A DNA stretch of 64,000 bases from Aquanectria penicillioides (lineage: Eukaryota > Ascomycota > Sordariomycetes > Hypocreales > Nectriaceae): positions 1,240,001 through 1,304,000 of the forward strand of contig PYIU01000002.1 of the NCBI GenBank assembly GCA_003415625.1. The letters run 5' to 3'. Below the pieces are notes generated by a model. It saw only the letters and a list, made by a program, of their open reading frames with translations. It was not told the origin of the DNA and searched no databases. A program made the translations under genes and the position numbers. Numbering within the stretch: position 1 is the stretch's first letter; every line of letters starts with the position of its first letter. Below, piece by piece: positions 11,869-23,664 of this stretch.

Positions 11869-12819
11869 GGTCGTAGCGTGATGCTCGCGTGGCAGCGCGG
11901 GCGAAAACCGGGAGGTCGGCTTCGGTTTCGACGTCGTCTTGGGCTCGGTCTTTGTTTTTCGTCTCCACGCTGCGAGTCTATTTTTGTTCGTGAGATCTCA
12001 AAGTCGGTGTCGGTGTCGTCGAGTCGGGCGAATAGGCAGAGTTATGAGGGCAGGGCAGTGCTGCGCAGGACCGGGGCAGAGGACAGGACAGACCAGGGCG
12101 CGTGCGTGCGTAGGTGTTGGTCCCAACGACAGGTGGTTCGGATAAGCTGACAGTGGTAGAGGCCTGTACTGCACCGTAGGAGAGCAGGATCAAATAGTCG
12201 AGACGAGGTTGAAAGGGTTTTGGCCCGCCACCTGAATGACGAATATTTGGAACGCCTCGAGGGAGGGAAAGTCAGCACCCAATCTCTTTCGGGCAGCTTG
12301 TGCGCGTGCCACTGGTAGTGATGAGCCCGTGTGCGCGACGACGCGGTCGTGAGCAGTGCGGGCGTGCGTGTGCGTGCCTCTTCTTAACTAATTTGAAAGA
12401 CACAGAGCCACTGACAAACCAACGATGCTAGTGCCGTACCGAAGGTCAGTGTCCGTCCGTGCTGTGCAAGGTCCTCCAACATGCAAGGTATGATGAAGAG
12501 GGGCCCGTCTCCGCCTTGTGTTTGGATGTGCTGTCTCGGGGAATGCAAGGCGACACGACGGTACCGAGAGCAATGACGATCGGCTTTGAAGTCCCTTTAG
12601 TTGGTTCTAACCACCACAACGCATCCAAATCACAAGAATCCGGTTGCGAGTCAATATCGTCCCGGTTGTCCTCTGCTGTAGCTTCCAGGGAAGTAAGGGT
12701 AAAAAAAAAAGGAAAAAATAAACAAACAAGGGAAGAAAGAAAAAATTGTGTAGGGGGGGTGTGTGGACGCGTGGTGGAAGGCAAACAGGTATCCGCCAGT
12801 GGCTGTCGCGCAGTCGAAG

Positions 12820-12823
<4 letters not shown>

Positions 12824-12854
<31 letters not shown>
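12824..12854 (+). repeat. A31 homopolymer
   Basis: Thirty-one consecutive A, not flanked by a target-site duplication or by a retroposed coding sequence that I can recognise, so there is no evidence of a retrotransposed copy. Confidence 0.95.
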
Positions 12855-12858
<4 letters not shown>

Positions 12859-13278
12859 AGTATTGGCAATCCTAGCAACAAGACGGGCTCCGGGATGTAT
12901 CAGTGGTCAATGATAGGTCAGCCGGTAGACAAGGGCGACGGATCGGGAACCAGGAACCGAAGCGAGGGTGGGAGGGATCAGGGGATCGGAGGACGAAAGA
13001 AAGAGAAGTAATACGGGAGCCAGACCAGAACAGGACGGGCAAGGGGAAGGGGGTTGTGAAAGCTACGGCGACGATGAGAGGGGGAGATATAGGTAGGGAT
13101 GAAAGAAGGAGAGCGCCAAAAAGGAGGAGGAGAGAGAGGAGGCAAGAAGGGGTTGGATTCAATAACGGCTAGTTTTAAAGGGAAGCGTGTTACGGGGGAC
13201 AAAATAAACGTAAATCTCCGGGCAATGGCCGCCGTTTGCATGCAAGCAAGGTACAGAAGGCATTCCAAGGTTTGCTAG

Positions 13279-13325
13279 CCCTCCAAGCCCTCCAAGCCCT
13301 CCAAGCCCCCCAAGCCCTCCACGCC
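13279..13325 (+). repeat. CCCTCCAAG minisatellite
   Basis: About five tandem copies of the 9-mer CCCTCCAAG, with one CCCCCCAAG and one CCCTCCACG variant, in intergenic DNA. Confidence 0.85.
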
Positions 13326-16300
13326 TTCCCCCTAAGTTAAGCCCCATCCCCAGACGGCGGAACGTGATGGAGAATACGCGTAGCGTCCGCTGCCCGTAGG
13401 TGGCGACCGCTCTCGTCCGGCCGGCCGGTTTTCTCCCGCCGGCGTGCAGCACACCAAAGCAACTAGGACGGATGACGGCAAGGAATGCGGGACACCTGGT
13501 GGAGCTGAAGCCCATGCATCCCGATGGCCGAAGTGCTGGATGGGGATGGATGGAACCCTCCAAGACGCCTTCTTCCATCGATGTTTCCGGGCATAGGTAT
13601 TCAAGACACGAGGCTGCCTCACCTTCACCGCTGCCCAGCTAGACAGGTGTCGTGGGTTAGCTTGGTTCAGACCTCAGACTTTTCTACGGATACTACGTAT
13701 GTACAATGCCTCGCTCGCTTGCCGACACACTAAGGACAGTAGTAGCATCTCTATCTCTCTCTCGTCTCTCTCTCCCGCGCCCAGCTAACCAGATGGCGTC
13801 AGTTGGCGGTCACCCACTTGACCCCCCTCCGTGGCGTAACGCGCAAGACTCGGTGTTTGGGGCTGCCATCTCTGACCGGTCTAAGTGGCGACGATAATTA
13901 ACGTGGTAATTTTCAATTTCCACTCTCCCGCGACAGCCTCCTGAATTTGCCGGTTGCGGGTGGGTGCCCTGCGCTGCTTCGCCTGCCATGGATCTCGACT
14001 TATCGGGCTGCATCTTCAGTCAAGCAGCTGTTGTTTGCTGTCGCCTGCTGTTGGTGGGCTGCTGCTGGGTCGGTTGCAGATTCATTGTTTTTATTTTGTT
14101 TCCTCTTTTTGCTGCATTGCCATGCACTGAACTGCACCTCCCCTGCACGACACCCAATTGGGGGACTCCTCTTCAATGTCTCGATTGCAGCACCACAGGC
14201 GAAACCCGGGTCGGTTTGCTTTTGCTACTTTCGAAGGCATGAAAAAAAAAAAAAAAAAAGACTGAAAAATCCAGGCACTCCCACAAAGGAAACCTAGCTC
14301 CCTGGGCATTTGGTCCATAATTCAACCATCAAATATGGTCTCCTCTTTCTTCATCTTTTTTTCCCCTTGCCCTCAGCATCCTGCATACATCAATAACCTT
14401 TCATCCATGTCTCATCTATTGGCCCAGGTTTTGGGTCCCGTCCACAACATAGACACTAGACGCTAAAACATTGGCCCCCAAACCCCAAAACCGCAAGGTT
14501 GCAAGGGGTTCAGTCGCCCCCCCAGGTTTGTCGTCCATGGGAATGATCTCATTCGCAGGGGTGTGACTGTTTTTGCTTTCTTTCCTCTAGACACGCACGC
14601 GGGCATCTGCAGTGTTCAGTCAAGGGTCATGTCATGCCAAATGGGCGTCTCGTTCTCGTATTCTGTTTGACCATTTCAGCCCGATCACACAGCACTTGTC
14701 TGTCATGCGGTCGGTACACGAGAGGGGACAAGAAAGAGACACGAGGGGAGAGAACCAAGCAGTGAGGTGCTGTTCATGATTCATGCCAACCCTCCTTCAC
14801 AGGCGCATACCCTTGGCTCCCATCACACCCACCACCTTCTTCGGGCACCACCGCCCCCCAGAGTTTGCCCCAGAACGGTCGCTTTGGGCCAACCAGCCCA
14901 CATCCGTACCCCCCCTCCCTCCCCAAGGCCCAGCTGCAGCAATCAAGACTCGACTCAAGATATCTGCAAAGGCTAAAACTTTTTTTTCTTCAAGCCCCAA
15001 TCCCCTTTCATCGTTTCACGGAAAGCCTGCGAGTTCCTAACTTGACGGTGACTCCGGGACGCCCGACGCCCGCCGCCACCATGCCCAAGATAAGAAAAAC
15101 TAGACCGCCTATCTGTCCGTTTTCTTCAGCTGCGGTCTCATATGCTGAACCCGGCCATCTCATCGCTATACTGCAGTAGAACCATCTGAATCATTTGTAG
15201 AACATTGTGCCTGCCACAGGCCGCCAGTAGGAATGCTCACGAACCGCGACTATTGTATGCTGCGCATTGTCCAGGCTATTACATCTGTAGTCATGTGCTC
15301 GCCCAGGCGACTGTCTTCGGCTTGCTGCATATTCTCCCACACAAATCTTCAACCACGCCTCACTACTGCTGGCTCAATATAGATATTATATGCTCTAGCT
15401 TCACTAGCGGATCCAAGAAGCATATTCAATAAATGTTGTAACACATGGAACTCTCTCTCACCGCAAGATGTTATCATGACACTCCATTGATCGAGCTATC
15501 AGATCTGGTTTACAGTATGGCGCCACCAATATTTCTATCATATGTATTTTGCATTTACATGTGCATATTTTCTTCATTTCAACGGAGGGCTGCAGCTGCA
15601 ACGTGTCTTGGCCTAGTGCCTCGTCCAGAAATCGATGTGAACCACAAGAGCGAGCGTCAAGTCCAAGTCAAAGGGGGAAAAAATAGGTTAGAGGTTGGAA
15701 GGTCCTCATGGCATAAGCCCGAGAGTCCACTTCGAGTCGATATTTGTGGCGGTGTTCAGGAAGAGACAAGCTGCAACGTTCTTCCAAAAAAAAAAACCCC
15801 CCCCCGGACTTGAAAGACGAGATATAGTGGCACTGATATTTGAGATGTAGGAGCTGGTTTATCTCCAGTTCGTGAAAGTATTTGGACACGGGATGGAAAC
15901 TGCCCCCGTGCTCCGGAGTAAAGTTTCTAATGCAGGCAAGATTGTCCAGTCCTGAAAGTCAAAAATCGCCTGGTTCCAGGTACAGAGAATTGTTGATTAC
16001 GGAGTCGGGCAATCAAGTGTGAGACAACCCCTGACGCAAGAACCTCGTACTATGCGTTTCTGACTCGAATCTGCTTCATCTCGATAAACAATCCTACCGG
16101 AGCAGGCACTTTATCTTCAAATGTGACCACAAATAGGGGTATATAGATAACTTTTAGGGAGCATGATAATGTGTATTTGTGTCTTATGAAGACAACGGTA
16201 GTTTTTGTCGATTGCTGCAAAGTTATCAGTCGAGCAACACGATAGCTATGCAGTGCTGATACATTAAACAAGAAAACAGTCGCATTTATGGCCTGTATCA

Positions 16301-17218
16301 ATCACACAATCGGAACAAACAAATAAGTCGCAGAATAATCCCTGACATGTTGTGCTTCGGTAGATTCTGCTTTCCAAAAATTGCATCCCGGCGGGTAGGG
16401 TTTCTCGCAATAAACTCTCCCGCGGCTTCAAAAATTTCGCGGTTAAACCAATATGTATCAATGATATACCTCATATACACAATAATTCGTAAGGGACAAG
16501 AACGGGATAAGCTATGAATTAATTCGTCTTGACGGGTTTGGCCAGGCAATGGACATTACCCATACCAACGTCAAAGAAGACTGCCTAAAAATGAACAATG
16601 TGGTGAAGAACAAAACGCAAGTCGAGAACACCGTTCATGGTTTGCAATGGTCATTTTGTTTTTGTCTTTCTTGTGCTCCCTTGAATCAATTCTATGTCGT
16701 TGACTTCAAGGGAGACATATCCACCCTAGGACGGCTGGGTTGCTGGCTAACAGGGTGGGGGTTGGGGAGGGGTTGGCCTGATGCTAACTTGGTTGACGAG
16801 TAAAGACTCGAACGCAAATTTTGCAATACCTAAATTTAGGGGATTATGAATTGTGCTTAATCTCTTAAAGAAAGAATCTGATCTTCCTCGTTTTTTTTTC
16901 TCCAGGACTTTTGAGAGAGTGTTGACAGCCGCCCTTCGCTTTGCCATACCGAGAACACCAAGGAGAGTGCCGCTTTGGTGGTGTCATGGCTCATCGGTCA
17001 GAAACAAGGATCAAGTTTTTCCCGAGTCGCAAAAACAGTCTCTGTCCTCTTGCAAAGACCGCTCTTTTGATCTGGAGGCAAACCACGACGCCTCCAGTGT
17101 TTCCGACACCGCGAAACCTTACCTTTGGGTTTTTGACCATCATCTTTTGGATATCTTTTTTTTTTCTCTACCAATTGGACAACTTTGCTCAATTGAGTCA
17201 ACGAGGACGGTGGTCGCG

Positions 17219-17719
17219 ATGGCTCCCCCAAAACAGCAACAATCTCAACCTAAAGCGGCGGTGGCTTTCCGAATCCACGTTGTCTATCGCATCTTCTTCT
17301 TCCTCATTGAGCCCATATCGGCGCTCGTCGGGGCCTATTACAGCCACCTCCGACAGTACGAGTACCTGTCACTGCTCAATGCGGAGTCGACGCCTGAGCA
17401 GGTTCCGCTGAGCACGTCGGTAGCGCTGTCGCAGCTGTCCAACATGTACCTCTTCTTCGCGCTCAACGAAGCCATCGTGCTGCGGTCGACGGCGGACCTG
17501 CGGGTGTGGCGGGCGGTGCTGCTAGTGCTGCTGCTGGCGGACGTGGGCCATCTTTACTCGCTTCGGGAGCTGGGCGTGAGCATCTACTACGACGTCGCGG
17601 GATGGAACGTGAGTGATCTGGGGAACGTGCCGTGGGTCTATCTCGGGGCGACGATGCGGGTGTGTTTCCTGGCGGGGTTTGGGCTGGGCGAGTCGCGAGC
17701 TTTGAAGAGGAAGCAGTGA
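17219..17719 (+). CDS. Small multi-pass membrane protein, DUF7704-like
   Basis: Single-exon protein of 166 residues with about four hydrophobic segments: residues 20-42 (starting VVYRIFFFLIEPISALVGAY), 70-88, 98-118 and 138-155. The early FLIEP motif, followed by a helix with a YY end, and the overall four-helix layout fit the fungal DUF7704 family, whose function is unknown. The open frame runs upstream to 16853, but that part reads as noncoding (phenylalanine-rich, no homology feel), and the ATG at 17219 gives a clean cytosolic N-terminus, MAPPKQQQ, before the first helix. The leader contains a T-rich tract. Localisation is presumably an internal or plasma membrane. No partner is suggested by neighbours. 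Confidence 0.75.
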   Translation: MAPPKQQQSQPKAAVAFRIHVVYRIFFFLIEPISALVGAYYSHLRQYEYLSLLNAESTPEQVPLSTSVALSQLSNMYLFFALNEAIVLRSTADLRVWRAVLLVLLLADVGHLYSLRELGVSIYYDVAGWNVSDLGNVPWVYLGATMRVCFLAGFGLGESRALKRKQ

Positions 17720-18918
17720 GAGGAGGAGCGGGCTCAGCCAAGAGAGGTCACAGAGCATGAGCCGGTTAATTAATCGGGTCACGGCGATTGGGATGGACAT
17801 GCATGTTCAAGCGGTTTGAGCACAAGATCTGGAATCTGGACGAGGGTCGGGTGTCGTCAAACGGGCGAGATACCCGATATCCGATACGCGATGAACTGGA
17901 GGAAACGATCATGGGACTTAAGGAGGTTACAATGTGAGATGACGGTCGCATCCGTAGAGCCGGTTGGGTTTCCCCTCTCTAGGATAAATGGAGGAGAGGA
18001 GAGGGGAAAGAGGGGATGGATGATGAAATGCCGGCAGAGAGGGAGAAGAAGAATAAGAAAAGAGTGATGGGGAGGGGGGGGGGGGGGGACGGAAATAAAA
18101 AGTAGCATCCCAGGGTTGGCGTCCCATCCATGATCTCTCAGTGCATCGATTCGGTACTCGCCGCAATGCAATGCCGCGCTCTGTCACAGTGATTGATTGA
18201 TTGATGAATCGACAGCGACTTTTCCTGTTTTGGGAGGCTTGGGGGGATCGCAAACTGGGTCGCTGCTTGGTGGAGGAATCGGCAGCCGTCGGAACAATAT
18301 GCCCACGATAATCCGAGCCATGGAAACGCCGCCACTTTGGCGGGTAGTACCACCACCAGATGCTCCCCCTTGGGTGTCATGATGGTGGGGTAGTCGTTTT
18401 TTCCAGTGCGGGAGACGACGGCTCAAGATGGGGCGCTGGACTTGTGACCCTCTCAGGACCAGCGGGGACCCTATCGCGTGCCGTTGCGATGTCCAGCCGA
18501 TGTCATGGACGCTCCCAAACTGCGGGAGGAACCCCCAAACCCAATGGCGCTTCCCCAAAGCTACGCCTGCTTCAACCTAGTGTGCGTGCCTCCTCTTGGA
18601 GAGTGCTTTGTTGTGAGTGTGTGCCCCTCGCTGAATCCCGCCGACGCACGCTGCGCTGCGCATCGCGACGAGGCAAGAGACGAGAGACGACGGCCAAGAT
18701 GGTCGATTCGACCGAGTGGGGGTTTCGTCTTGGGTCCTTGGGTCCTTGGGTCGTGGCCTGGCTGCTGCTGCTCGGCGATTGAGGCATTGCTTTATTAACC
18801 AGGCCTCCCGCTGCGTCGCAATTGCATTTGCCTTCTTCCCCTTCTCCTCCTCTTCTTCCTCCCCCGTGTTCCCTCTTCCTCTTCCTCTGTAGAGTAAAAC
18901 AGGCCAATTCCTTGCATC
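17720..18918. other. Gene-less stretch
   Basis: Nothing protein-like is seen. It contains a G15 run (18074-18088), a short (ATTG)n tract near 18190-18205, and a pyrimidine-rich CT block (18830-18895) just before the dehydrogenase ATG, which is typical of a filamentous-fungal core promoter. Confidence 0.5.
18830..18895 (+). promoter_or_regulatory. CT-rich core promoter tract of the alcohol dehydrogenase
   Basis: Long pyrimidine block of CCTC and TTCCTC units ending about 25 bp before the ATG at 18919. Such tracts often mark transcription start zones of well-expressed genes in filamentous fungi. Confidence 0.4.
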
Positions 18919-20072
18919 ATGTCTTCCCCCGAGCAGTTCCAGAGCTTCCAGTCCCCCAGCGCCGACCGCTGGCTCGAGTTCGAGAAGAACTCCTTCACCC
19001 CCCGTCCCTTCGGCGACAAGGACATCGACATCAAGATCGAGTGCTGCGGTGTCTGCGCCAGCGACCGACACACCATCAGCGGCGACTGGGGTGGCTGCCC
19101 TTACCCCTGGCTGTCGGACACGAGGTCGTCGGTAAGGTCGTCCGCGTTGGCTCCAAGGTCACTACCGCCAAGGTAGGTGATCGCGTCGGCGCCGGTGCCC
19201 AGGTCTACTCGTGCCAGGACTGCCGTCAGTGCAGCAACGACAACGAGACCTACTGCAAGGAGCAGATTGATGCCTATGGTGCCCCCTACCTCGACACCGG
19301 CTACATCACCCAGGGTGGATACTCCTCTCACACCCGAGTCGATGAGTACTGGTGAGTATTTGGCGTAAGCAACTGCCAATTGGCCCGCATCTCACTAACA
19401 CGGCCTTTCTTTCGTCTCCCGCAGGGTCTACCCCATTCCCGATGCTCTCCCAGCGCCCAGGCTGCCCCCATGCTGTGCGCCGGTATCACTGTCTACAGCC
19501 CTCTGAAGCGACTCGGTGCCGGTCCCGGCAAGAAGGTCGGTATCGTCGGTATCGGTGGTCTCGGCCACTACGGAATCCTCTTCGCCAAGGCTCTCGGCGC
19601 CGAGGTCTGGGCCATCTCCCGCACCCGTGCCAAGGAGGAGGATGCCAAGAAGATGGGCGCCACTGGCCTCCTGGCCACCGGCGAGAAGAACTGGACCGAG
19701 GGTCACAAGATGACCTTCGACATCATCATCAACACTGCCACCTCCTTCGATGGCTTCGCCCTCAGCGAGTACCTTAGCCTGCTCGACGTCCACGGCCACT
19801 GGAACTCGGTCGGTCTCCCTGGTGGTGAGGGTCTCACCATGCGCAACCAGGACTTCCTGGCCAACGGCTGCTACATCGGCACCTCCCACTTGGGAAGCCG
19901 ACGTGAGATGCTCGAGATGCTTCAGCTCGCCGCCGACAAGGGCATCAAGTCATGGGTTGAGGAGATCCCCATCTCCACGAAGGGTCTTCAGCAGGCCATG
20001 GAGAACCTTCGCACCAGCAAGGTGCGATACCGATCGTGCATGGTCAACTATGACGAGGCTTTCAGCGCTTAG
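18919..20072 (+). CDS. Zinc alcohol dehydrogenase, CAD/ADH6 family (two frame breaks)
   Basis: Medium-chain zinc dehydrogenase of the cinnamyl-alcohol dehydrogenase/Adh6 type, expected to reduce aldehydes using NADP(H) in the cytosol. Exon 1 is 18919-19351, exon 2 is 19425-20072, with a 73 bp GTGAGT...CAG intron that splits a Trp codon. Visible features are the catalytic zinc motif GVCASD (Cys46) followed by GHEVVGKV, the four-cysteine structural zinc loop starting CQDCRQCSNDNETYC, and the Rossmann motif GIGGLGHYG. The frame breaks twice, each by one missing C: in CCCC 19104-19107 (just before AVGHE) and in CCC 19449-19451 (in the DALPSAQAAP region). With both bases counted the gene has exactly 361 codons (360 aa), the usual family length. 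Since every catalytic element is intact, assembly error is the likelier cause. Confidence 0.9.
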
Positions 20073-21696
20073 ACAATGTAACAGAGAGGTTAAAGAGAAA
20101 AGGGGAGAACGGGAGACGTCCGGCGGGAAGTGCTGGTTGTTATGAACGGCTGTGGGGAAAGACAGACCAACGCCCCTCGTCTGGTCCCCCTCGCTGGTCC
20201 CCTCGACATGAGTGGGTGGACACCTTGATGGCTTTTTGGAGAGATGACAAGTCCATGAGACGCAATAGGTAGAAGAAGCAGTCGCAGTAGTAACATAAAC
20301 TGAGCACCCAAGCCAGCTGACCAACAATAAATGACGAATTCAAATGCAAGTAGATGCAACTGCCCTCATGCGACTTTTGTGATGCTATGTTTGACGTGAC
20401 CGATGGCGATGGTCCGAGGTGGTATTCTGCCATTTCGCGTGCTCTTGTCAATCTAGCCAAAGGTGAGAGCAAAGCCTTGGTCGGCAAAGTTGAATTACTA
20501 ATAAGAAGGACTTGGGTAAACTTGGCGACACTGGTAGGAAAAACAACCCAGAGGCATACTTAAACATGGCATCGTCCCTCGTACCATTTACATACATATG
20601 TCATCAGACTCACTCAGCCGCGACTTTGCCTACATAAGCCACGGCACAACCATGGCTGCTCGGCCAGCCATGATGACCCGAACCTCGAGTATTGAGGCAA
20701 ACAGAAGAAAAAAAAACTGGCAAGCTACTCCATTCTTCCCCCAATCCTCAAAAGCCTCCCCCAAATGCACCACCCCATCCAAGCCCGAATGAGAACCCAA
20801 GGTCGCACTGCTTAGCGGCGCTATTCCCCATTCCGCCTCGCCGGCCATGCCCCTCCATCTGCCCCTCCCTCCTTCGTGAACACGCACGTAAGCCGACCAG
20901 CTCCCAGCCGGCTCTCGGGGGCTGGTTGGCTAACCAGGTTGGATTTGCACGCTCTCGGCCGGAGTGACTCACGCCGGCCGAGGTGCCTTTCACACCTTCA
21001 CGACTTTCACGGCCCCGACCAGCGGCGTTCAGCGGTCCCGTGTGTAAGTTGATGATGGCATCGGCCGCATAGTTCAGCCCTGAGCTTCGTCGACCTTGTA
21101 TGCGTGGTGCCCCTTCCTGCTCAGCAACGTTTCCCGTTTCAACCTGCTTGGCTTCTAGAATTGTTGTGAACATAGCCCCTTGTAGTTCGCGTATGCCAAC
21201 CACCACCATGCCCTGGCATCCTCAGGAGTTTCTTTGGGACTAGCTTTTCAGGCTGGGGCCGTCGTGACAGCAAAGTAATCGCGCGATTAGCAATCCGTCA
21301 AGTTTTGCAGTGTGGGTTGGGTTGAGTGAAGAGTCATTTACTCATTCCTGAAGAAACATGAGTTACACTTTAATACGAGGCTACCGCCCCCATCCCAGGG
21401 TTCCTTCATGTTCATCTCCAGCACTCGCAAACAGCAAACTACAATCAAATTTCTCATCACATCAGTCAACCATTCTTATTCTTCTACCTCTTCCCACCAG
21501 CTTGACTCTTTTCCAAACTGTGCCGCAAGTTGTTTGGTAATCCAATCTGCGAATCAGTGTTTGACATTCCAACACTCAATTACCTCTTTCGGCAATTCCC
21601 GATATAGGAAACCGGCGACAACCGTCATGTAAGTCACGTCCTCCCCCAAGAGCCCCAATATCAGAAATTGACAAACTCCAAAAAAGGCAATCATCA
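20073..21696. other. Gene-less stretch
   Basis: No credible gene. The last 100 bp before the WD40-like ATG contain a GTAAGT (about 21630) and a TATCAG (about 21657-21662) that could delimit a very short leader intron; this is weak. Confidence 0.45.
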
Positions 21697-22659
21697 ATGG
21701 CCAGTACAATGACTGAAGGGCCCTTGAGCTATAACGCATCTCTCCGCTTCCGCCGCCCTTGCAGCAAGGCCGAGATAACCTCCATCGGAATCTCACCTTC
21801 CACTACAGCCGCCTTTGCCATTTACACGGCGGGAAAAGTACCCCAGTCATGGGTCGACGTCTTTGACATTGCAACCCAGCGCGGTTCCAGCAAGGCCACC
21901 GGTTCCTACGCTGCTTTCGCCCCCCAGGGCAAGACCATCGCCACTGTCCGCGATTGGACGGTTCAGGTTTCTGGTGGTGTTGAATATCACCACTCCAGCA
22001 GCATCCTCCTACGCGATGCTACTACCGGCAAGGCAACAGGCGAGCTGAAGGAGGCTATTGGAGAGCCATTGGCCTGGAGCCGCGATGGAAGGGTCCTCGC
22101 GGTCGGAGAAGCCAATAACCGGATGGGAATCTGGGATGTTCGCACTGCGAAGCGGGTTGGCAGAGTCATGGGTCACATCGACACCATCACACACGCTGCT
22201 TTCATGCAAGACCACAGCCTGGTCACAATCTCGCGAGACGGCACCCTGCGCATCACCAACCCCACTACATTCAAGACTCTCCGACGCCTGGAGATTGAAA
22301 ACTCTACCAACCCCCGCGCCCTGGCGGTTTCTCCAGACGGGCACCGCATTGTGTCCGTCTGGGGCACGACTGTGCACGTCTGGTTGCCCCAAACCAACGA
22401 CTTGACTTCGTACAACCTCAACAGCGTTCGCATCAATGAGGGTTGGCCCCTTTGCATCTCGCCTGACTGCAGGTACATGGCTTGCCGCACTGAAGACGGC
22501 TTCGACGTCATGGACATCGCATCTGGCGAGATCATATTCGAACGCGACGAGGAAGCTTTCGTCACTTCCGGAGCTTTTGCTGCGGATGGAAAGACTTTGG
22601 TCCTTGGAAATATCGATGGCTTCGTCGAGGTCTGGGATGTCCTCGAGAAGAGAAGCTAA
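21697..22659 (+). CDS. WD40-repeat-like beta-propeller protein
   Basis: Intact single-exon protein of 320 residues. It carries degenerate WD40 blades: units ending MGIWDVRTAKR (about residue 150), VHVWLP (about 230), FDVMDIASGE (about 270) and VEVWDV near the C-terminus (about 315), with a GHIDTITHAAF blade start. No enzymatic domain or targeting signal is present, so it is probably a cytosolic or nuclear scaffold. Lipocalin-like or YVTN-type propellers are alternatives. I do not recognise a named orthologue. The start ATG at 21697 follows the context ATCAATGG; an in-frame ATG four codons later is also possible. Confidence 0.8.
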   Translation: MASTMTEGPLSYNASLRFRRPCSKAEITSIGISPSTTAAFAIYTAGKVPQSWVDVFDIATQRGSSKATGSYAAFAPQGKTIATVRDWTVQVSGGVEYHHSSSILLRDATTGKATGELKEAIGEPLAWSRDGRVLAVGEANNRMGIWDVRTAKRVGRVMGHIDTITHAAFMQDHSLVTISRDGTLRITNPTTFKTLRRLEIENSTNPRALAVSPDGHRIVSVWGTTVHVWLPQTNDLTSYNLNSVRINEGWPLCISPDCRYMACRTEDGFDVMDIASGEIIFERDEEAFVTSGAFAADGKTLVLGNIDGFVEVWDVLEKRS

Positions 22660-23664
22660 GTAATGAATGTACGATTTGTGTAATGATGCGACGACGAGGG
22701 AGGAGTTTTGCTTATTATCTGCCCGAGACTGAATGTTGCCCGAGACGTCATATTTGTGGCATCTCCAAGCATCTAGTGGGCTTAGGGCTTCAGGAGTTTA
22801 GCAAAGCAAAAGTGATACCAGATTAGATTCAACCTTTCTGGAGCTATGATTTGCAAAAAAAGAAAGTTTGCAGTTATTATCAACTAATGGCAAGGCAGGG
22901 GGGTGGATATTTTGAGCACCCAAGAGGAATGTAAATTTATTATTGTCGGCTTAGTTATGCGATTTGCTTTTATATATCCTACCAAATCAAGCGGCATCGT
23001 TTATAGAAGGAGGATTAGGAAAGAGCATAGTTCTGCCATCCAGTCAAGGAGCAAAGAGGCGTCAATCTCAGGGTCAATAGATATAATATTTTTCAATTCA
23101 AAAAGGTTTCTGCAATTTTCTCGTGCTATTGGATGATATATTGTTTTGGGTTTGTTCTTGATTGACATATCATGCTATGAGGCTCTTCATTCTTACTTAC
23201 CATTATCCTGTTCCGTGTGCACGGTTCCCTGCATCAACATAATGTATGTTCCAGCCTGAATGATGTTCATCAGATTATACGCGATGACCTAGAAGCTATG
23301 ACCTAGAAGATCATTCCATATTTTTGCTTCAATGGAATATGATAGCCTGTTCAGAGGTCCCATGCACCACCTAATAGTTATACATTATTCCCCCTCTGAA
23401 CAAAATCACATCCGCAATGTTCCATTTTGAACTTGGCATCGAGTTTCGAAAACACCAAAACAAAATTGATAAGCCTCCAATGCGACCATTCATTCAATGG
23501 AGGTGAGAGTGGCCAGTTGTTACGGCTATATAGGTTCTTTCTTGCGACTTCATCGCGACTCTTGCACCTACCTCCATACGACTTACTTCTCAGTGCTAAA
23601 CTTTCACCATCTCTGCCGAGTCCGAGTCGATATCTAGTTCTCAAGCTCTCGAAACTGAGTCGCC
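22660..23664. other. AT-rich gene-less stretch
   Basis: Markedly AT-rich compared with the flanking genes, with many short stops in all frames. No transposon ORF or terminal repeat is seen. It marks the start of a low-GC segment reaching to about 27.8 kb. Confidence 0.45.

Larger units (their letters stand above)
11869..17218. other. Long gene-less stretch (5.3 kb)
   Basis: No credible gene is visible. It contains the promoter of the F-box/WD40 gene (from 11869 upward), an A31 run (12824-12854), a CCCTCCAAG minisatellite (about 13279-13325) and an AT-rich part from about 15.2 kb. A 70-residue protein-like frame on the minus strand (about 16300-16549) is discussed under findings. Confidence 0.5.

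Noticed and set aside
11152..12150. 332-codon plus-strand frame antisense to the F-box/WD40 N-terminus
   Set aside because: Val/Gly/Arg-rich shadow of the His/Ala/Ser-rich minus-strand coding region; no domain.
12824..12854. Poly-A tail of a retrotransposon or processed pseudogene
   Set aside because: No coding sequence of a reverse transcriptase or cDNA copy precedes it and no flanking duplication is visible.
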